A stretch of 32,650 bases of DNA from Micromonospora endophytica (GTDB lineage: Bacteria > Actinomycetota > Actinomycetes > Mycobacteriales > Micromonosporaceae). Positions 23,992 through 32,640 of this stretch are shown here, piece after piece. The position numbers were made by a program, and so were the translations under genes. The notes beneath the pieces were generated by a model. That model made no database searches. It was not told the origin of the DNA and was given only the letters and a program-made list of their open reading frames with translations. The stretch's first letter is position 1; each line of letters begins with the position of its first letter. The DNA lies in the NCBI RefSeq assembly GCF_003236305.1, contig NZ_POTX01000041.1:1-32650 (forward strand), read 5' to 3'.

Positions 23992-25470
23992 TCAGTCGAC
24001 CGGCCAGGTGTGCACCGGCTCGTTGCTGCGCTGCAACTCCGCGTAGCACTGGAGCATGTGCCGCAGCGCGGCACGACGATCCAGGTTCCGGTGCCGCTCG
24101 GCGGACCAGACGGTGGCGGTCTGCCAGGCAGCCCCGTTGCGACCGGTGCGGCACCGCTGCTCGATGATGCCGAGCAGGCGGTCACGCTCGGCCGAGACGA
24201 CCCCGAAGGCGTCGAGCCCCGCTGCGGCGATCGGCAACAGCACGTCGAGCACCAGGGTGGTCACCGGCACCTCGCCGAGCCGTGGCCAGTGCAGGATGGC
24301 GTCCATGCCGCGCCGGGCGGCGGCGTGGAAGTTCTCCTCCGCCGAGCTGAAGGTCAGTTGGCTCCAGATGGGCCGGTCGGCTTCGGCCAGGCCACGGACC
24401 AGGCCGAAGTAGAAGGCGGCGTTGGCCAGCATGTCGACGACGGTCGGCCCGGCGGGCAGCACCCGGTTCTCCACCCGCAGGTGCGGGCGGCCGTCCATGA
24501 TGTCGTACACCGGCCGGTTCCACCGGTAGACCGTGCCGTTGTGCAGCCGTAGCTCGGCCAACTCGGGCACGCCGCCGGCGTGCAGCACCTCGACCGGGTC
24601 CTCGGACTCGCAGATCGGCAGCAGCGGCGGGAAGTATCGGACGTTCTCCTCGAAGAGGTCGAAGATCGAGGTGATCCAGCGTTCGCCGAACCACACCCGG
24701 GGACGTACCCCCTGGGCCTTCAGTTCGTCCGGCCGGGTGTCGGTGGCCTGCTCGAACAGGGCGATCCGGGTCTCCGCCCAGAGCTGGCGACCGTAGAGGA
24801 ACGGCGAGTTGGCACCGACCGCCACCTGTGCCGCGGCGATCGCCTGTGAGGCGTTCCAGTAGTCGGCGAAGCTGTCCGGCGCGACCTGGATGTGAAACTG
24901 GAGGCTGGTGCACGCCGCCTCCGGCGCGATCGAGTCGGTGTGCGTACGCAGCCGCTCCACTCCACGGATGTCGAGTTCGATGTCCTCACCCCGGGCGCCC
25001 ACGATCTGGTCGTTGAGCACCCGGTACCGCTCATTGGCCGAGAGGTTGTCCGCCACCAGGTGACGCTCGGTCAGCGTGGGCAGGATGCCGACCAGGACGA
25101 TCCGGGTGTCCGAGCGGGCGGCCCGGTCGTTCGCCCGACTCAAGCTGGCGGTCAAGTCATGCTCGTAGTCGGCGAAGCCCTTGCCCTCGATCAGCCTCGG
25201 GTTCGCGTTCAGTTCCAGGTTGAAGCGCCCCAACTCGGTCTGGAACAGCGGATCGGCGATGGCAGCGAGAATCTCGTCGTTGCGCATCGCGGGCTCGGCG
25301 CTCTGATCCACCAGGTTGAGTTCGATCTCCAGTCCGGTCATCGGCCGGTCGGCGTCGAACCCGAAGTCGTCAAGCATCAACGCGAAGACGTCCAGGCAGC
25401 GGCGGACCTTCTGCCGGTAGCGGACCCGATCCTCACGGGAGAAGGCGGCTCGATCGACGTCCCTGCCCAT
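23992..25470 (-). CDS. Glutamate-cysteine-ligase-family (GCS2) carboxylate-amine ligase
   Basis: 492 residues, ATG at 25470 with a perfect GGGAGGA ribosome-binding site. The GCS2-type fold shows the N-terminal acidic metal-binding motif MTGLEIELNLVD (Glu48, Glu50), LELNANPR, and CTSLQFHIQVAPDSF. Further C-terminal are WNRPVYDI and HLRVENRVLPAGPTVVD. The family joins glutamate to an amine with ATP; members include gamma-glutamylcysteine synthetases, EgtA (ergothioneine) and YbdK. This protein is longer than YbdK (about 370). No egtBCD or gshB neighbour is visible, so the product cannot be named. Actinomycetes generally make mycothiol rather than glutathione, so a gamma-glutamyl compound other than glutathione is possible. 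Confidence 0.85.
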   Translation of the reverse strand: MGRDVDRAAFSREDRVRYRQKVRRCLDVFALMLDDFGFDADRPMTGLEIELNLVDQSAEPAMRNDEILAAIADPLFQTELGRFNLELNANPRLIEGKGFADYEHDLTASLSRANDRAARSDTRIVLVGILPTLTERHLVADNLSANERYRVLNDQIVGARGEDIELDIRGVERLRTHTDSIAPEAACTSLQFHIQVAPDSFADYWNASQAIAAAQVAVGANSPFLYGRQLWAETRIALFEQATDTRPDELKAQGVRPRVWFGERWITSIFDLFEENVRYFPPLLPICESEDPVEVLHAGGVPELAELRLHNGTVYRWNRPVYDIMDGRPHLRVENRVLPAGPTVVDMLANAAFYFGLVRGLAEADRPIWSQLTFSSAEENFHAAARRGMDAILHWPRLGEVPVTTLVLDVLLPIAAAGLDAFGVVSAERDRLLGIIEQRCRTGRNGAAWQTATVWSAERHRNLDRRAALRHMLQCYAELQRSNEPVHTWPVD

Positions 25471-25834
25471 GTTTCCTCCCGGCGCGCGACGCGACGGAAC
25501 GGTGCCCGCTCCGCAGCGCATGGTGAACCATACTCGGTGAAAGTGCCGAACCGGTCGACCCGAGGATCGGTCCATTGCCGCAGTCCACTCGCGGTGCGGA
25601 GCCGAGAACTTCCCGATCCACCAGTCCAGACGCCCCCGACGGCATCTCTACCCAGTCGCGCGCGCGAGCCAGCGAATCGACCGGCGAACATTCTGTGACA
25701 ATTGACATCGACCCGGCCAAGCGGGGCAGCCGAGCAGACAGCCGCGATTCGGGCGCGGCCGGGGCTACCGCGGGCGGTAAAGCGCAACCGACCGGCCCGC
25801 GCGGTGTGGCGCGGGCCGGTCGGGTGTACGGAGG
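25471..25834. other. 364-base region without a gene
   Basis: It lies between the start of the GCS2-family gene and the end of yceI. It holds the yceI terminator and presumably the ligase promoter: TATGGT at about 25531-25536 on the minus strand is a weak -10 candidate. A locally AT-richer patch, TGTGACAATTGACA (25694-25707), stands out but has no gene next to it. No credible protein-coding frame was found. Confidence 0.5.
25788..25823 (-). terminator. yceI terminator, 15-bp perfect hairpin
   Basis: CCGACCGGCCCGCGC (25788-25802) pairs perfectly with GCGCGGGCCGGTCGG (25809-25823) around a six-base loop. It starts 11 bases after the yceI stop. On the minus strand the stem is followed by TTGCGCTTT, a degenerate T-run. 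Confidence 0.88.
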
Positions 25835-26416
25835 TCAGGACTGGCGGATGGCCTCGCCCTCGATCTCGATCTTCACCTTCTTGCCGACCAGAACACCGCC
25901 CGACTCCAGGGCGACGTTCCAGGTCAGACCGAAGTCCTCCCGGTCGATCTCGGCGCTCGCGGAGAACCCGAAGATGTCCTGGCCGAACGGGCTGCGACCG
26001 ACGCCCTCGAACTCGACCTTCAGGTCGACCGGACGGGTCACGTCCTTGATGGTCAGCTCACCGGCGAGGACGAACTCGTTGCCCTCGTGGGACTTCACGC
26101 CGGTGCTGCGGTATTCCAGGGTGGGGAACTTCTCCGCGTCGAGGAACTCCGGGCTGCGCAGGTGCGCGTCCCGGTCGGCCTGGGCGGTGTTGATGCTGGC
26201 GGCCTGGATGGTGGCGGAGACCGAGGAGTCGAGAGGCTGCTCGGCGATGGTGATGGTCGCGCTGGCGTCGGCGAACTCACCGCGCACCTTGCTCACCATC
26301 ATGTGCCGGGCGACGAAGCCGACCCGCTTGTGCGCCACGTCCAGCAGGTAGGTGCCGGCCGTCGGGATGGTGAGGCCGTTCCAGTCGCGGGTAACCGACT
26401 CGGTGCTGCTGGTCAT
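25835..26416 (-). CDS. YceI-family lipid-binding protein
   Basis: 193 residues, ATG at 26416 with GGAGG upstream. A YceI lipocalin-like barrel covers nearly the whole chain: GTYLLDVAHKRVGFVARHMMVSKVRGEF-type opening, then ATIQAASINTAQADRDAHLRS, FPTLEYRSTG and LTIKDVTRPVDL, ending with GGVLVGKKVKIEIE. There is no signal peptide, so this is a cytoplasmic actinobacterial form. YceI proteins bind polyisoprenoids or amphiphiles; some respond to stress. It is divergent from a MarR regulator across 103 bases, a common arrangement in which the regulator controls both genes. That control is inferred. Confidence 0.95.
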   Translation of the reverse strand: MTSSTESVTRDWNGLTIPTAGTYLLDVAHKRVGFVARHMMVSKVRGEFADASATITIAEQPLDSSVSATIQAASINTAQADRDAHLRSPEFLDAEKFPTLEYRSTGVKSHEGNEFVLAGELTIKDVTRPVDLKVEFEGVGRSPFGQDIFGFSASAEIDREDFGLTWNVALESGGVLVGKKVKIEIEGEAIRQS

Positions 26417-26507
26417 GAGAAACTGCCCTCCGGGAAAGATTGTTTGTTAGCCCAACGGCTGCCTCAGCAACTATATCCTCGACAATATTCCCCGTGTCAA
26501 GGACTGG

Positions 26508-26513
26508 TAGGAT
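26508..26513 (+). promoter_or_regulatory. Candidate -10 box for a leaderless marR transcript
   Basis: TAGGAT fits TANNNT and ends 6 bases before the GTG start, so transcription would begin at or next to the start codon. The AT-rich stretch just upstream (TATATCCTCGACAATATT, 26472-26489) contains an imperfect palindrome that could be the MarR operator. Confidence 0.4.
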
Positions 26514-26519
26514 GGGCTG

Positions 26520-27020
26520 GTGAACCCGAATGTGTTCGACGACCCTCGGATCACCGCCGTTGGCCTGCTCTTCGAGGTCCACGCCGGGCTGTCCGCCCGC
26601 TTCGCCGCGCAACTCGACGAGCACGGACTGTCAACGGTCGAGTTCGAGGTGCTGACCCGCCTCGCCCGGTCACCGGGCAACCAACTCCGAATGACCGACC
26701 TCGCCGCCCAAACCTCCCTCTCCACCAGCGGGGTCACCCGAGTGGTGGACCGGATGGAACGCGACGGCCTGATCACCCGCCGCGCCTGCCCCACCGACCG
26801 GCGCAGTTCGTTCGCCGTGGTCACACCGACCGGCCTGAGCCGGCTCGACGAGACAGTGCCCGGCCATCTCCAGCTCATCGAGGAGTGGTTCACGGGCCAA
26901 CTCGATCCGCCCGCGCTGGCCGCGACGCTCGACGGCCTGCGCCGGGTACGCGATGCCGTCAACCCCTGCGCCACCGCCGGCAGCGGCGGACGCACCGAGG
27001 ACCAAGCGGAAGCCTGCTGA
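26520..27020 (+). CDS. MarR-family transcriptional regulator
   Basis: 166 residues, GTG at 26520. A winged helix-turn-helix spans about residues 40-110. The recognition region is MTDLAAQTSLSTSGVTRVVD and the wing is DRRSSFAVVTPTG. Long N- and C-terminal helices would form the dimer interface. MarR proteins usually repress a divergent gene and respond to small aromatic ligands or oxidants. Here the divergent gene is yceI, with an AT-rich 103-base region between them. One Cys lies in the wing (RRACPTDRR), which could allow redox sensing; speculative. Confidence 0.94.
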   Translation: MNPNVFDDPRITAVGLLFEVHAGLSARFAAQLDEHGLSTVEFEVLTRLARSPGNQLRMTDLAAQTSLSTSGVTRVVDRMERDGLITRRACPTDRRSSFAVVTPTGLSRLDETVPGHLQLIEEWFTGQLDPPALAATLDGLRRVRDAVNPCATAGSGGRTEDQAEAC

Positions 27021-27218
27021 GGTTCATGGCAGAGCAGCCTGCCGTACGCGGACGCCAAAACCCACACTGGGCAACTGTCGGTGTCGGGCCATCCAGCCGA
27101 GCGTGACGATATCGGCAGAAAGAGCGGCAGAAGCGCCGTTCCAATGGTCGATAGCTCCGCAAAACCGGCAGGCGATCTGGCGTCGCCTGACTACGCTCGC
27201 GACAGCGGGGGGCATCGG

Positions 27219-27280
27219 GGGGTGCCGGCGCGGGCGATGAGCGAGGGGTGACAAGGGGGCTTCCTCGCCCGCGCCACCCC
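27219..27280. terminator. Large bidirectional hairpin between marR and the STAND regulator
   Basis: GGCGCGGGCGA (27227-27237) pairs perfectly with TCGCCCGCGCC (27265-27275). Past a three-base bulge, GGGGT (27219-27223) pairs with ACCCC (27276-27280), giving 16 bp in all. An alternative inner stem GCGAGG (27241-27246)/CCTCGC (27263-27268) competes with it. It lies just beyond the stop of the minus-strand gene and about 200 bases past marR; the sequence from 27021 to 27218 shows no gene. Confidence 0.65.
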
Positions 27281-27282
27281 GT

Positions 27283-29787
27283 TCACCTCGGGGTGTCGCC
27301 CCGGGTCGGGTGCAGCGGACGCAGCTGTTCCGCCTCGTGTCGCAGCAGTCGAATCCCGCTGTCCCGGCAGACCCGGTCAAGCCGATCGAGCACTATCGGC
27401 TCCGAGGTGCTCACGGCCAATCCCACCAGCGCCTCCACCACGGTCCGGCGGGTCCAGTTCGCCCCGACCGCCTCCACCGCGGCGGCGTACCACTCCGCGG
27501 CGCCCTCCCGGTCACCCCGGCTCAGCGCGAGATGCCCCTCGACAAGCGCACCGGTGGCACCCAACGGACGCAGTTCGGCAAGCACCTCCGCCGCCTCGGC
27601 GGGCCGGCCGCCCTGGGCCAGCGCCAACCCCAACGTGCCGAGCGCCCGACGTCGCTGCCGCGGCACGCCCAGGTCGGTGAGGTCCGCCAGCACCTTCCGC
27701 GCTTCGTCGGCCGCATCGGCGTACCGGCCCTCCAGCCGGAACACCTCCGCGACCGTGCTCCGGGCCAGCACCCGCAGGCACCGCTCGCCGCACTGCCCAC
27801 CGAGCCGGTCCACGACGGCGAGCCGACGTCGGGCGGCAGTCAGATCTCCGATCCGGATCTCGTGCCACGCCAGGTGATGCTGTGCGACCGCCATCTGGCG
27901 GACCAACCCACCCTCGGTGGCCAGCGCCAACACCACCTCGGCCTGCTCCCGGGCCTGCTCCGGTCGGCCGGTGGCGGCCAACAGGACCGCCAACACCGTG
28001 CGCGCCTCCAACTCACCGGACACGTCACCCAGGCGGCGGAACGCGTCAAGCGCCACCCGGGCGGTGCGTATCTCCTCGCCGGCCGCGCCGTGCTCGCCGG
28101 CGAGCAGTGCGACGCCGAGCGACGCCCAGGCTCGCAGCGCCGGATCGGCGCCGTCGGTACGCGGATCGGCGAGCAACCGCAGCAGCCACTGCCGCCCCGG
28201 CACGTCGCGTCCGCGTACTCGCCACCACCAGGGCAGGTTGGTCGCCAGGCGTAACGCGGTGAGCGGATCGTCAGCTGTCGCGTACGTCAACGCGGCGCTG
28301 ATGTCGGCGCTCACCTCGTCCAGACGGTGTGCGGCGGTGGTGGTGGCACCGGCACCGGCCGGCCCGGACGCGGTTCGCTCCACCAACCGGGTGATCACCT
28401 CGGCGTGCCGGCGGTGGAGTTCGCTCGACTCGCCCGCCTCGATGGCCTGCTCGACCGCGTAGTCCCGGACCATGTCCACCAGCCGGAACCGAAACGGCCC
28501 GCCTCCGCGTACGCTCAGCAGCCCCAGGTCGAGGAAGCGATTCAGCAGCGAGACCGGATCGACGGCGAGGCCCGGGGCGACGAGCATCTCCTCGGCCAGC
28601 TCGACGGACCATCGGCCGCGGAACATGGCGAGCCGGCGCAGCGCCAGTCGCTCCTCGGTCGTCAACAGCCGGTAGCTGGTCGCCATCGCGTCGCGCAGCG
28701 TCTTCCGCACCACCCCAGAGGTGCCGCCCGCCTCCCAGCCGGTCCGGGCCCCACCGGAGGTGTCCAGGTCCAGCACCCGGTCGCCGTACCGGTTCAGCAG
28801 TTCGTTCAGGTCGAGCAACCGGCCCCGCGCCGCCATCAGTTCGATGGCCAACGGCAGTCCGCCCGACCGCCGGACCAGCGCGGCGAGCGCCGGCAGTTCG
28901 GCCGCCGCCGGTGGGTCCGGCCGGAGCTGGGCGAGCCGCGCGGTGAAGAGCGCCACCGCCGGATATCCGGCCAGCGCCGCGGGATCGATGTCGCCGGGCG
29001 GTGGCACGTCCAACGGTGACACCGGACGGACCCGCTCGTCCGGCAACCCGACCGGGTGCCGGCTGGTGACAAGCATCCGCAGCGACGGCACCTCGTCGAC
29101 GAGTTGTCGCAGCGCGCCGGCCACCGGCCCGGGTGCCTGTTCGGCCGCGTCCACCAGCAGCACCGCCCGCCGATCGCCGAGGTCGGCGATCAACTCGGTC
29201 ATCCGCGTGGCACCCAGCGCTTTGATCGCGGCGGCGAGCACGGCGCCGGCGTTCGCTCCGGCACCGGCCAACACGCCGGTGAGGCCACCCGGATCGGCGG
29301 CGAGGACGGCGTGGACCACCGCCAACGCGAGTGCCGTCTTGCCGGCCCCGGCCAGCCCCACCAGAGTCACCACCCGGGGACCGTGTGGCTCGCGCAGTGT
29401 CGTGACCAGTTCGATCAGATCCTGCTCCCGTCCGACCAGCTCGGGCGGCGGCGGTAGGCGAGCCGGCGTACCCGAAACGGGTGCTGCTGCCGGCGCACCG
29501 GCTTTCCCGTCGGCGACTGCTCCCGGGGCGGCGGGCCGGGCGGCGGCCAGGAACGCCGCGCGGTCGGCACCGGTCAGTCCGAGCGCGTCGGCGAGCAGCT
29601 CGACAGTGGTGCGCTGCGGGCGCGATGAGCGCCCGCGTTCCAGGTCACGGACCGTCCGTACGCCGATGCCGGCATGCGTCGCCAGCTCGGCCTGGGTGAG
29701 GCCGGCAGCCAGGCGGTGCCGTCGCAGCAATTCAGGCAAGGTCGAGGGCGAGCCCGACCCGGATGGACGATCATGACGCGAAGTCAT
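27283..29787 (-). CDS. XRE-NB-ARC-TPR (AfsR-like STAND) regulator
   Basis: 834 residues from ATG at 29787; an in-frame GTG at 29799 would add four. The N-terminal XRE helix-turn-helix (about 18-72) has TQAELATHAGIGVRTVRDLE. A flexible Ala/Pro linker leads to the NB-ARC ATPase, which starts at ELVGREQDL (116-124). Walker A is GLAGAGKT (144-151), Walker B VLLVDAAEQ, sensor motif LVTSRH, and the GLPLA box is present. The MHD-like motif reads LVDMVRDYA, with the His replaced. The C-terminal half is tetratricopeptide-type helical repeats. Such proteins are ATP-switched regulators of secondary metabolism or development in actinomycetes; STAND proteins can also act in phage defence. No biosynthetic cluster is visible nearby. 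The target is unknown. Confidence 0.92.
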   Translation of the reverse strand: MTSRHDRPSGSGSPSTLPELLRRHRLAAGLTQAELATHAGIGVRTVRDLERGRSSRPQRTTVELLADALGLTGADRAAFLAAARPAAPGAVADGKAGAPAAAPVSGTPARLPPPPELVGREQDLIELVTTLREPHGPRVVTLVGLAGAGKTALALAVVHAVLAADPGGLTGVLAGAGANAGAVLAAAIKALGATRMTELIADLGDRRAVLLVDAAEQAPGPVAGALRQLVDEVPSLRMLVTSRHPVGLPDERVRPVSPLDVPPPGDIDPAALAGYPAVALFTARLAQLRPDPPAAAELPALAALVRRSGGLPLAIELMAARGRLLDLNELLNRYGDRVLDLDTSGGARTGWEAGGTSGVVRKTLRDAMATSYRLLTTEERLALRRLAMFRGRWSVELAEEMLVAPGLAVDPVSLLNRFLDLGLLSVRGGGPFRFRLVDMVRDYAVEQAIEAGESSELHRRHAEVITRLVERTASGPAGAGATTTAAHRLDEVSADISAALTYATADDPLTALRLATNLPWWWRVRGRDVPGRQWLLRLLADPRTDGADPALRAWASLGVALLAGEHGAAGEEIRTARVALDAFRRLGDVSGELEARTVLAVLLAATGRPEQAREQAEVVLALATEGGLVRQMAVAQHHLAWHEIRIGDLTAARRRLAVVDRLGGQCGERCLRVLARSTVAEVFRLEGRYADAADEARKVLADLTDLGVPRQRRRALGTLGLALAQGGRPAEAAEVLAELRPLGATGALVEGHLALSRGDREGAAEWYAAAVEAVGANWTRRTVVEALVGLAVSTSEPIVLDRLDRVCRDSGIRLLRHEAEQLRPLHPTRGDTPR

Positions 29788-29900
29788 GGTCACGGACACT
29801 ACGGGCGGACTCCGACAGCCGACACGTCATCGTCTATCACCCGACCGGCCGATGCCGAAACCCGACAATGACCGGTCTTCCGGACCCGGCGCGGTTGTGC

Positions 29901-31055
29901 CTACATGCCGAGGTCGCGCGCGATGACCATGCGCTGCACCTCGGAGGTGCCCTCACCGATCTCCAGGATCTTGGAGTCCCGCCAGAACCGGGCCACCGGG
30001 TACTCGTTCATGAACCCGTACCCGCCGTGGATCTGGGTCGCCTCGCGGGCGTTGTCCACCGCGACCGTGCTGGCGTGCAGCTTCGCGATGGCCGCCTGGC
30101 GCTTGAACGGCTCACCGGCCAGCATCCGGGCCGCGGCGTCGTAGTACGCCAGCCGGGCGGTGTGCGCCTTCATCTCCATGTCCGCGACCTTGAACTGGAT
30201 CGCCTGGTAGTTCCCGATCGGCTGGCCGAAGGCGTGGCGCTGCTGCGCGTACTTGATGGACTCGTCGACGCAACCCTGGGCCAGGCCGACCGCCAGCGCC
30301 GCGATGGCGATCCGCCCCTCGTCGAGGATGCGCAGGAACTGGGCGAAGCCCCGGCCGCGCTCACCGAGCAGGTTCTCCGCCGGCACCCGGCAGTCGTCGA
30401 AGGTCAGCTCGTGGGTGTCCGAGGCGGTCCAGCCGACCTTGGAGTAGCCGGGCGCGACGGTGAAGCCGGGCGTACCGCTGGGCACGATGATGGTGGACAG
30501 CTCCTTCGCGCCGTCCGGCCGGGTGCCGGTGACCGCGGTCACCGTCACCAGGGCGGTGATGTCGGTGCCCGAGTTCGTGATGAACGCCTTCGATCCGTTG
30601 ATCACCCACTCGCCGGTCGACTCGTCCAGCACCGCCCTCGTCTCGGTGCCACCGGCGTCCGAGCCGAAGCCCGGCTCGGTCAGCCCGAACCCGGCCAGTG
30701 CCTCGCCGCTGAGCAGCTTCGGCAGCCACCGCGTCTTCTGCTCGTCGGTGCCGAACCGGTAGATCGGCATCGCGCCGAGCGAGACCGCCGCCTCCAGGGT
30801 GATCGCCACGCTGGAGTCGACCCGGGCCAACTCCTCCAACGCCAGGCAGAGGGCGAAGTAGTCACCGCCCATGCCGCCGTGTTCCTCGCTGAAGGGCAGG
30901 CCGAACAGCCCCATCTTGCCCATCTGGCGGACGATCTCGTACGGGAAGGTGTGCTGCTCGTAGTGCTCCGCGATGACCGGCGCGACCACCTCGCGGGCGA
31001 AATCCCGCACGCTGTCGCGCAGCGCCTCGTGCTCCTCGTTGAGCCGAAAGTCCAT
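29901..31055 (-). CDS. Acyl-CoA dehydrogenase
   Basis: 384 residues, ATG at 31055 with AAGGAG upstream. FAD enzyme that oxidises an acyl-CoA to the enoyl-CoA. The FAD/substrate motif LTEPGFGSDAGG and the C-terminal signature QIHGGYGFMNEYPVARFWRD are present. The catalytic base is Glu368 in EIGEGTSEVQRMVIARDLG, the position used by short-chain, butyryl- and glutaryl-type enzymes rather than the isovaleryl-specific one. Length is standard. It starts 16 bases after the stop of the acyl-CoA carboxylase beta-subunit gene, so the two form an operon. This points to branched-chain amino acid or odd-chain/short-chain acyl-CoA catabolism; the exact substrate is not determinable here. Confidence 0.96.
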   Translation of the reverse strand: MDFRLNEEHEALRDSVRDFAREVVAPVIAEHYEQHTFPYEIVRQMGKMGLFGLPFSEEHGGMGGDYFALCLALEELARVDSSVAITLEAAVSLGAMPIYRFGTDEQKTRWLPKLLSGEALAGFGLTEPGFGSDAGGTETRAVLDESTGEWVINGSKAFITNSGTDITALVTVTAVTGTRPDGAKELSTIIVPSGTPGFTVAPGYSKVGWTASDTHELTFDDCRVPAENLLGERGRGFAQFLRILDEGRIAIAALAVGLAQGCVDESIKYAQQRHAFGQPIGNYQAIQFKVADMEMKAHTARLAYYDAAARMLAGEPFKRQAAIAKLHASTVAVDNAREATQIHGGYGFMNEYPVARFWRDSKILEIGEGTSEVQRMVIARDLGM

Positions 31056-31071
31056 CGGGGTTCTCCTTGGT

Positions 31072-32604
31072 TCAGACCGGGGTGACGCCGTGCCGGCGGC
31101 GGGAGAAGTGGCGTTCCTTGGTGCCGGCTGCGGCGAACCGGCGGATCAGTTCGGTACGCAGGTCCTGCGGCTCGACGATCGCGTCGATCACGAGTTCGCT
31201 GGCGAGCCGGACGATGTCGATGTCCTGCTCGTACTCCGCGCGCTTCGCGGCGACGAAGGCGGCCCGCTCGTCCGGGTCCTCGATCGCGGCGATCTTGTTC
31301 GCGTACACCGCGTTGACAGCTGCCTCCGCGCCCATCACCGCGATCTTCGCGGTGGGCAGGGCGATCGTGGCGTCCGGCTCGAACCCCGGCCCGGCCATCG
31401 CGTAGAGACCCGCGCCGTACGCCTTGCGGACCACCACACAGATCTTGGGTACGGTCGCCTCGGAGATCGCGGTGATCATCTTTGCCCCGTGCCGGATGAT
31501 GCCCTGCCTCTCCACCGCGCTGCCGACCATGAAGCCGGGCACGTCGCTCAGGAACAGCAGCGGCACGTTGAACGCGTCGCAGAGCTGCACGAACCGGGTC
31601 GCCTTGTCGGCCGAGTCGACGAAGAGCACCCCGCCCTTGAACATCGAGTTGTTGCCGACCACGCCGACGACCTGGCCGTTGAGCCGGCCGAACCCGACAG
31701 TCAGCTCCTTGGCCCAGAGCGCCTGGATCTCAAAGAAGGAACCCTCGTCGAGCAGGCCCTTGACGTACCGCCGCATGTCGAACGCCTGCCGTTCGCTCGC
31801 CGGCACCAGTGCGGCCAGGTCCGCCTTGGCGGGCGCGTCGACCGCCTCGACGGCTGGCGGACGCTGGGTCCAGTTCGCCGGCAGGTACGACAGGTAGCGC
31901 TTGACCACGTCGAGCGCCTCGGCCTCGGTCTTGCAGAGGAAGTGCCCCACGCCGGACTCGGCGCAGTGCACCTTTGCCCCGCCCATCGCCTCCAGGGTGG
32001 TCTTCTCACCGGTGACCATCTCGACCATCCGGTCGGAGCCGAGGTACATGCTGGCGTTGCCGTCGACCATGGCCACCACGTCGCAGAACGCCGGGATGTA
32101 CGCGCCGCCCGCGGCGCTCGGCCCGAACAGCGCGCAGACCTGCGGAATCGAGCCGGAGGCGCGTACCTGATTCCAGAAGATCTTCCCGGCGCCGCGCCGG
32201 CCGGGGAAGAGTTCGACCTGGTCGGTGATCCGGGCCCCGGCCGAGTCGACCAGGTAGACCATGGGCACGCCGGTGTCGTACGCCCGCTCGATGATCCGAA
32301 TGATCTTCTCGACGGTACGCGCACCCCAGCTGCCGGCCTTGACCGTGGAGTCGTTCGCCATCAGGCAGACCTGTCGGCCGTCGATGGTGGCGGTGCCGGT
32401 CACCACCCCGTCGGCGGGCAACCCCTCGGCCAGGGCGTTCGCGTACAACCCGTCCTCGACGAAGCTGCCCTCGTCGACGAGCAACGCGACCCGCTCCCGG
32501 GCGAACAATTTGCCCTTCGCCGCGTTCGCCGCGTGGTATTTCTCCGCACCACCGGCCCGGACCCGCTTGCCGAGTTGCTCCAACGCCCCATCGTCGACGG
32601 TCAC
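31072..32604 (-). CDS. Acyl-CoA carboxylase, carboxyltransferase (beta) subunit
   Basis: 510 residues, GTG at 32604 with GGGGAG upstream. It transfers CO2 from biotin to an acyl-CoA (acetyl-, propionyl- or methylcrotonyl-type). The N-terminal half-domain holds YLVDSAGARITDQ and the oxyanion region FGPSAAGGAYIPAF. The C-terminal half holds FLSDVPGFMVG, VVRKAYGAGLYAM and MGAEAAVNAVYANKI. The biotin carboxylase/carrier alpha subunit is not in the window. A paired acyl-CoA dehydrogenase suggests the AccD1/AccD2-type catabolic class rather than the fatty-acid synthesis AccD. The operon probably begins here, under control of the palindrome at 32631-32640. Confidence 0.95.
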   Translation of the reverse strand: MTVDDGALEQLGKRVRAGGAEKYHAANAAKGKLFARERVALLVDEGSFVEDGLYANALAEGLPADGVVTGTATIDGRQVCLMANDSTVKAGSWGARTVEKIIRIIERAYDTGVPMVYLVDSAGARITDQVELFPGRRGAGKIFWNQVRASGSIPQVCALFGPSAAGGAYIPAFCDVVAMVDGNASMYLGSDRMVEMVTGEKTTLEAMGGAKVHCAESGVGHFLCKTEAEALDVVKRYLSYLPANWTQRPPAVEAVDAPAKADLAALVPASERQAFDMRRYVKGLLDEGSFFEIQALWAKELTVGFGRLNGQVVGVVGNNSMFKGGVLFVDSADKATRFVQLCDAFNVPLLFLSDVPGFMVGSAVERQGIIRHGAKMITAISEATVPKICVVVRKAYGAGLYAMAGPGFEPDATIALPTAKIAVMGAEAAVNAVYANKIAAIEDPDERAAFVAAKRAEYEQDIDIVRLASELVIDAIVEPQDLRTELIRRFAAAGTKERHFSRRRHGVTPV

Positions 32605-32630
32605 CGCAGCTCCCCACCCCGACCGACCTG

Positions 32631-32640
32631 AACGATCGTT
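32631..32640. promoter_or_regulatory. Perfect palindrome AACGATCGTT, probable TetR-family operator
   Basis: A 10-base perfect palindrome sits 26 bases upstream of the carboxylase GTG start, and TAACGAT on the minus strand could itself serve as the -10 region. AAC-N4-GTT palindromes of this kind are typical operators of TetR regulators controlling acyl-CoA operons. The regulator gene, if adjacent, lies beyond the window. Confidence 0.55.

Noticed and set aside
25377..25787. 136-codon minus-strand frame upstream of the ligase
   Set aside because: It overlaps the ligase start in another frame and has Arg/Ser-rich composition with no recognisable features.
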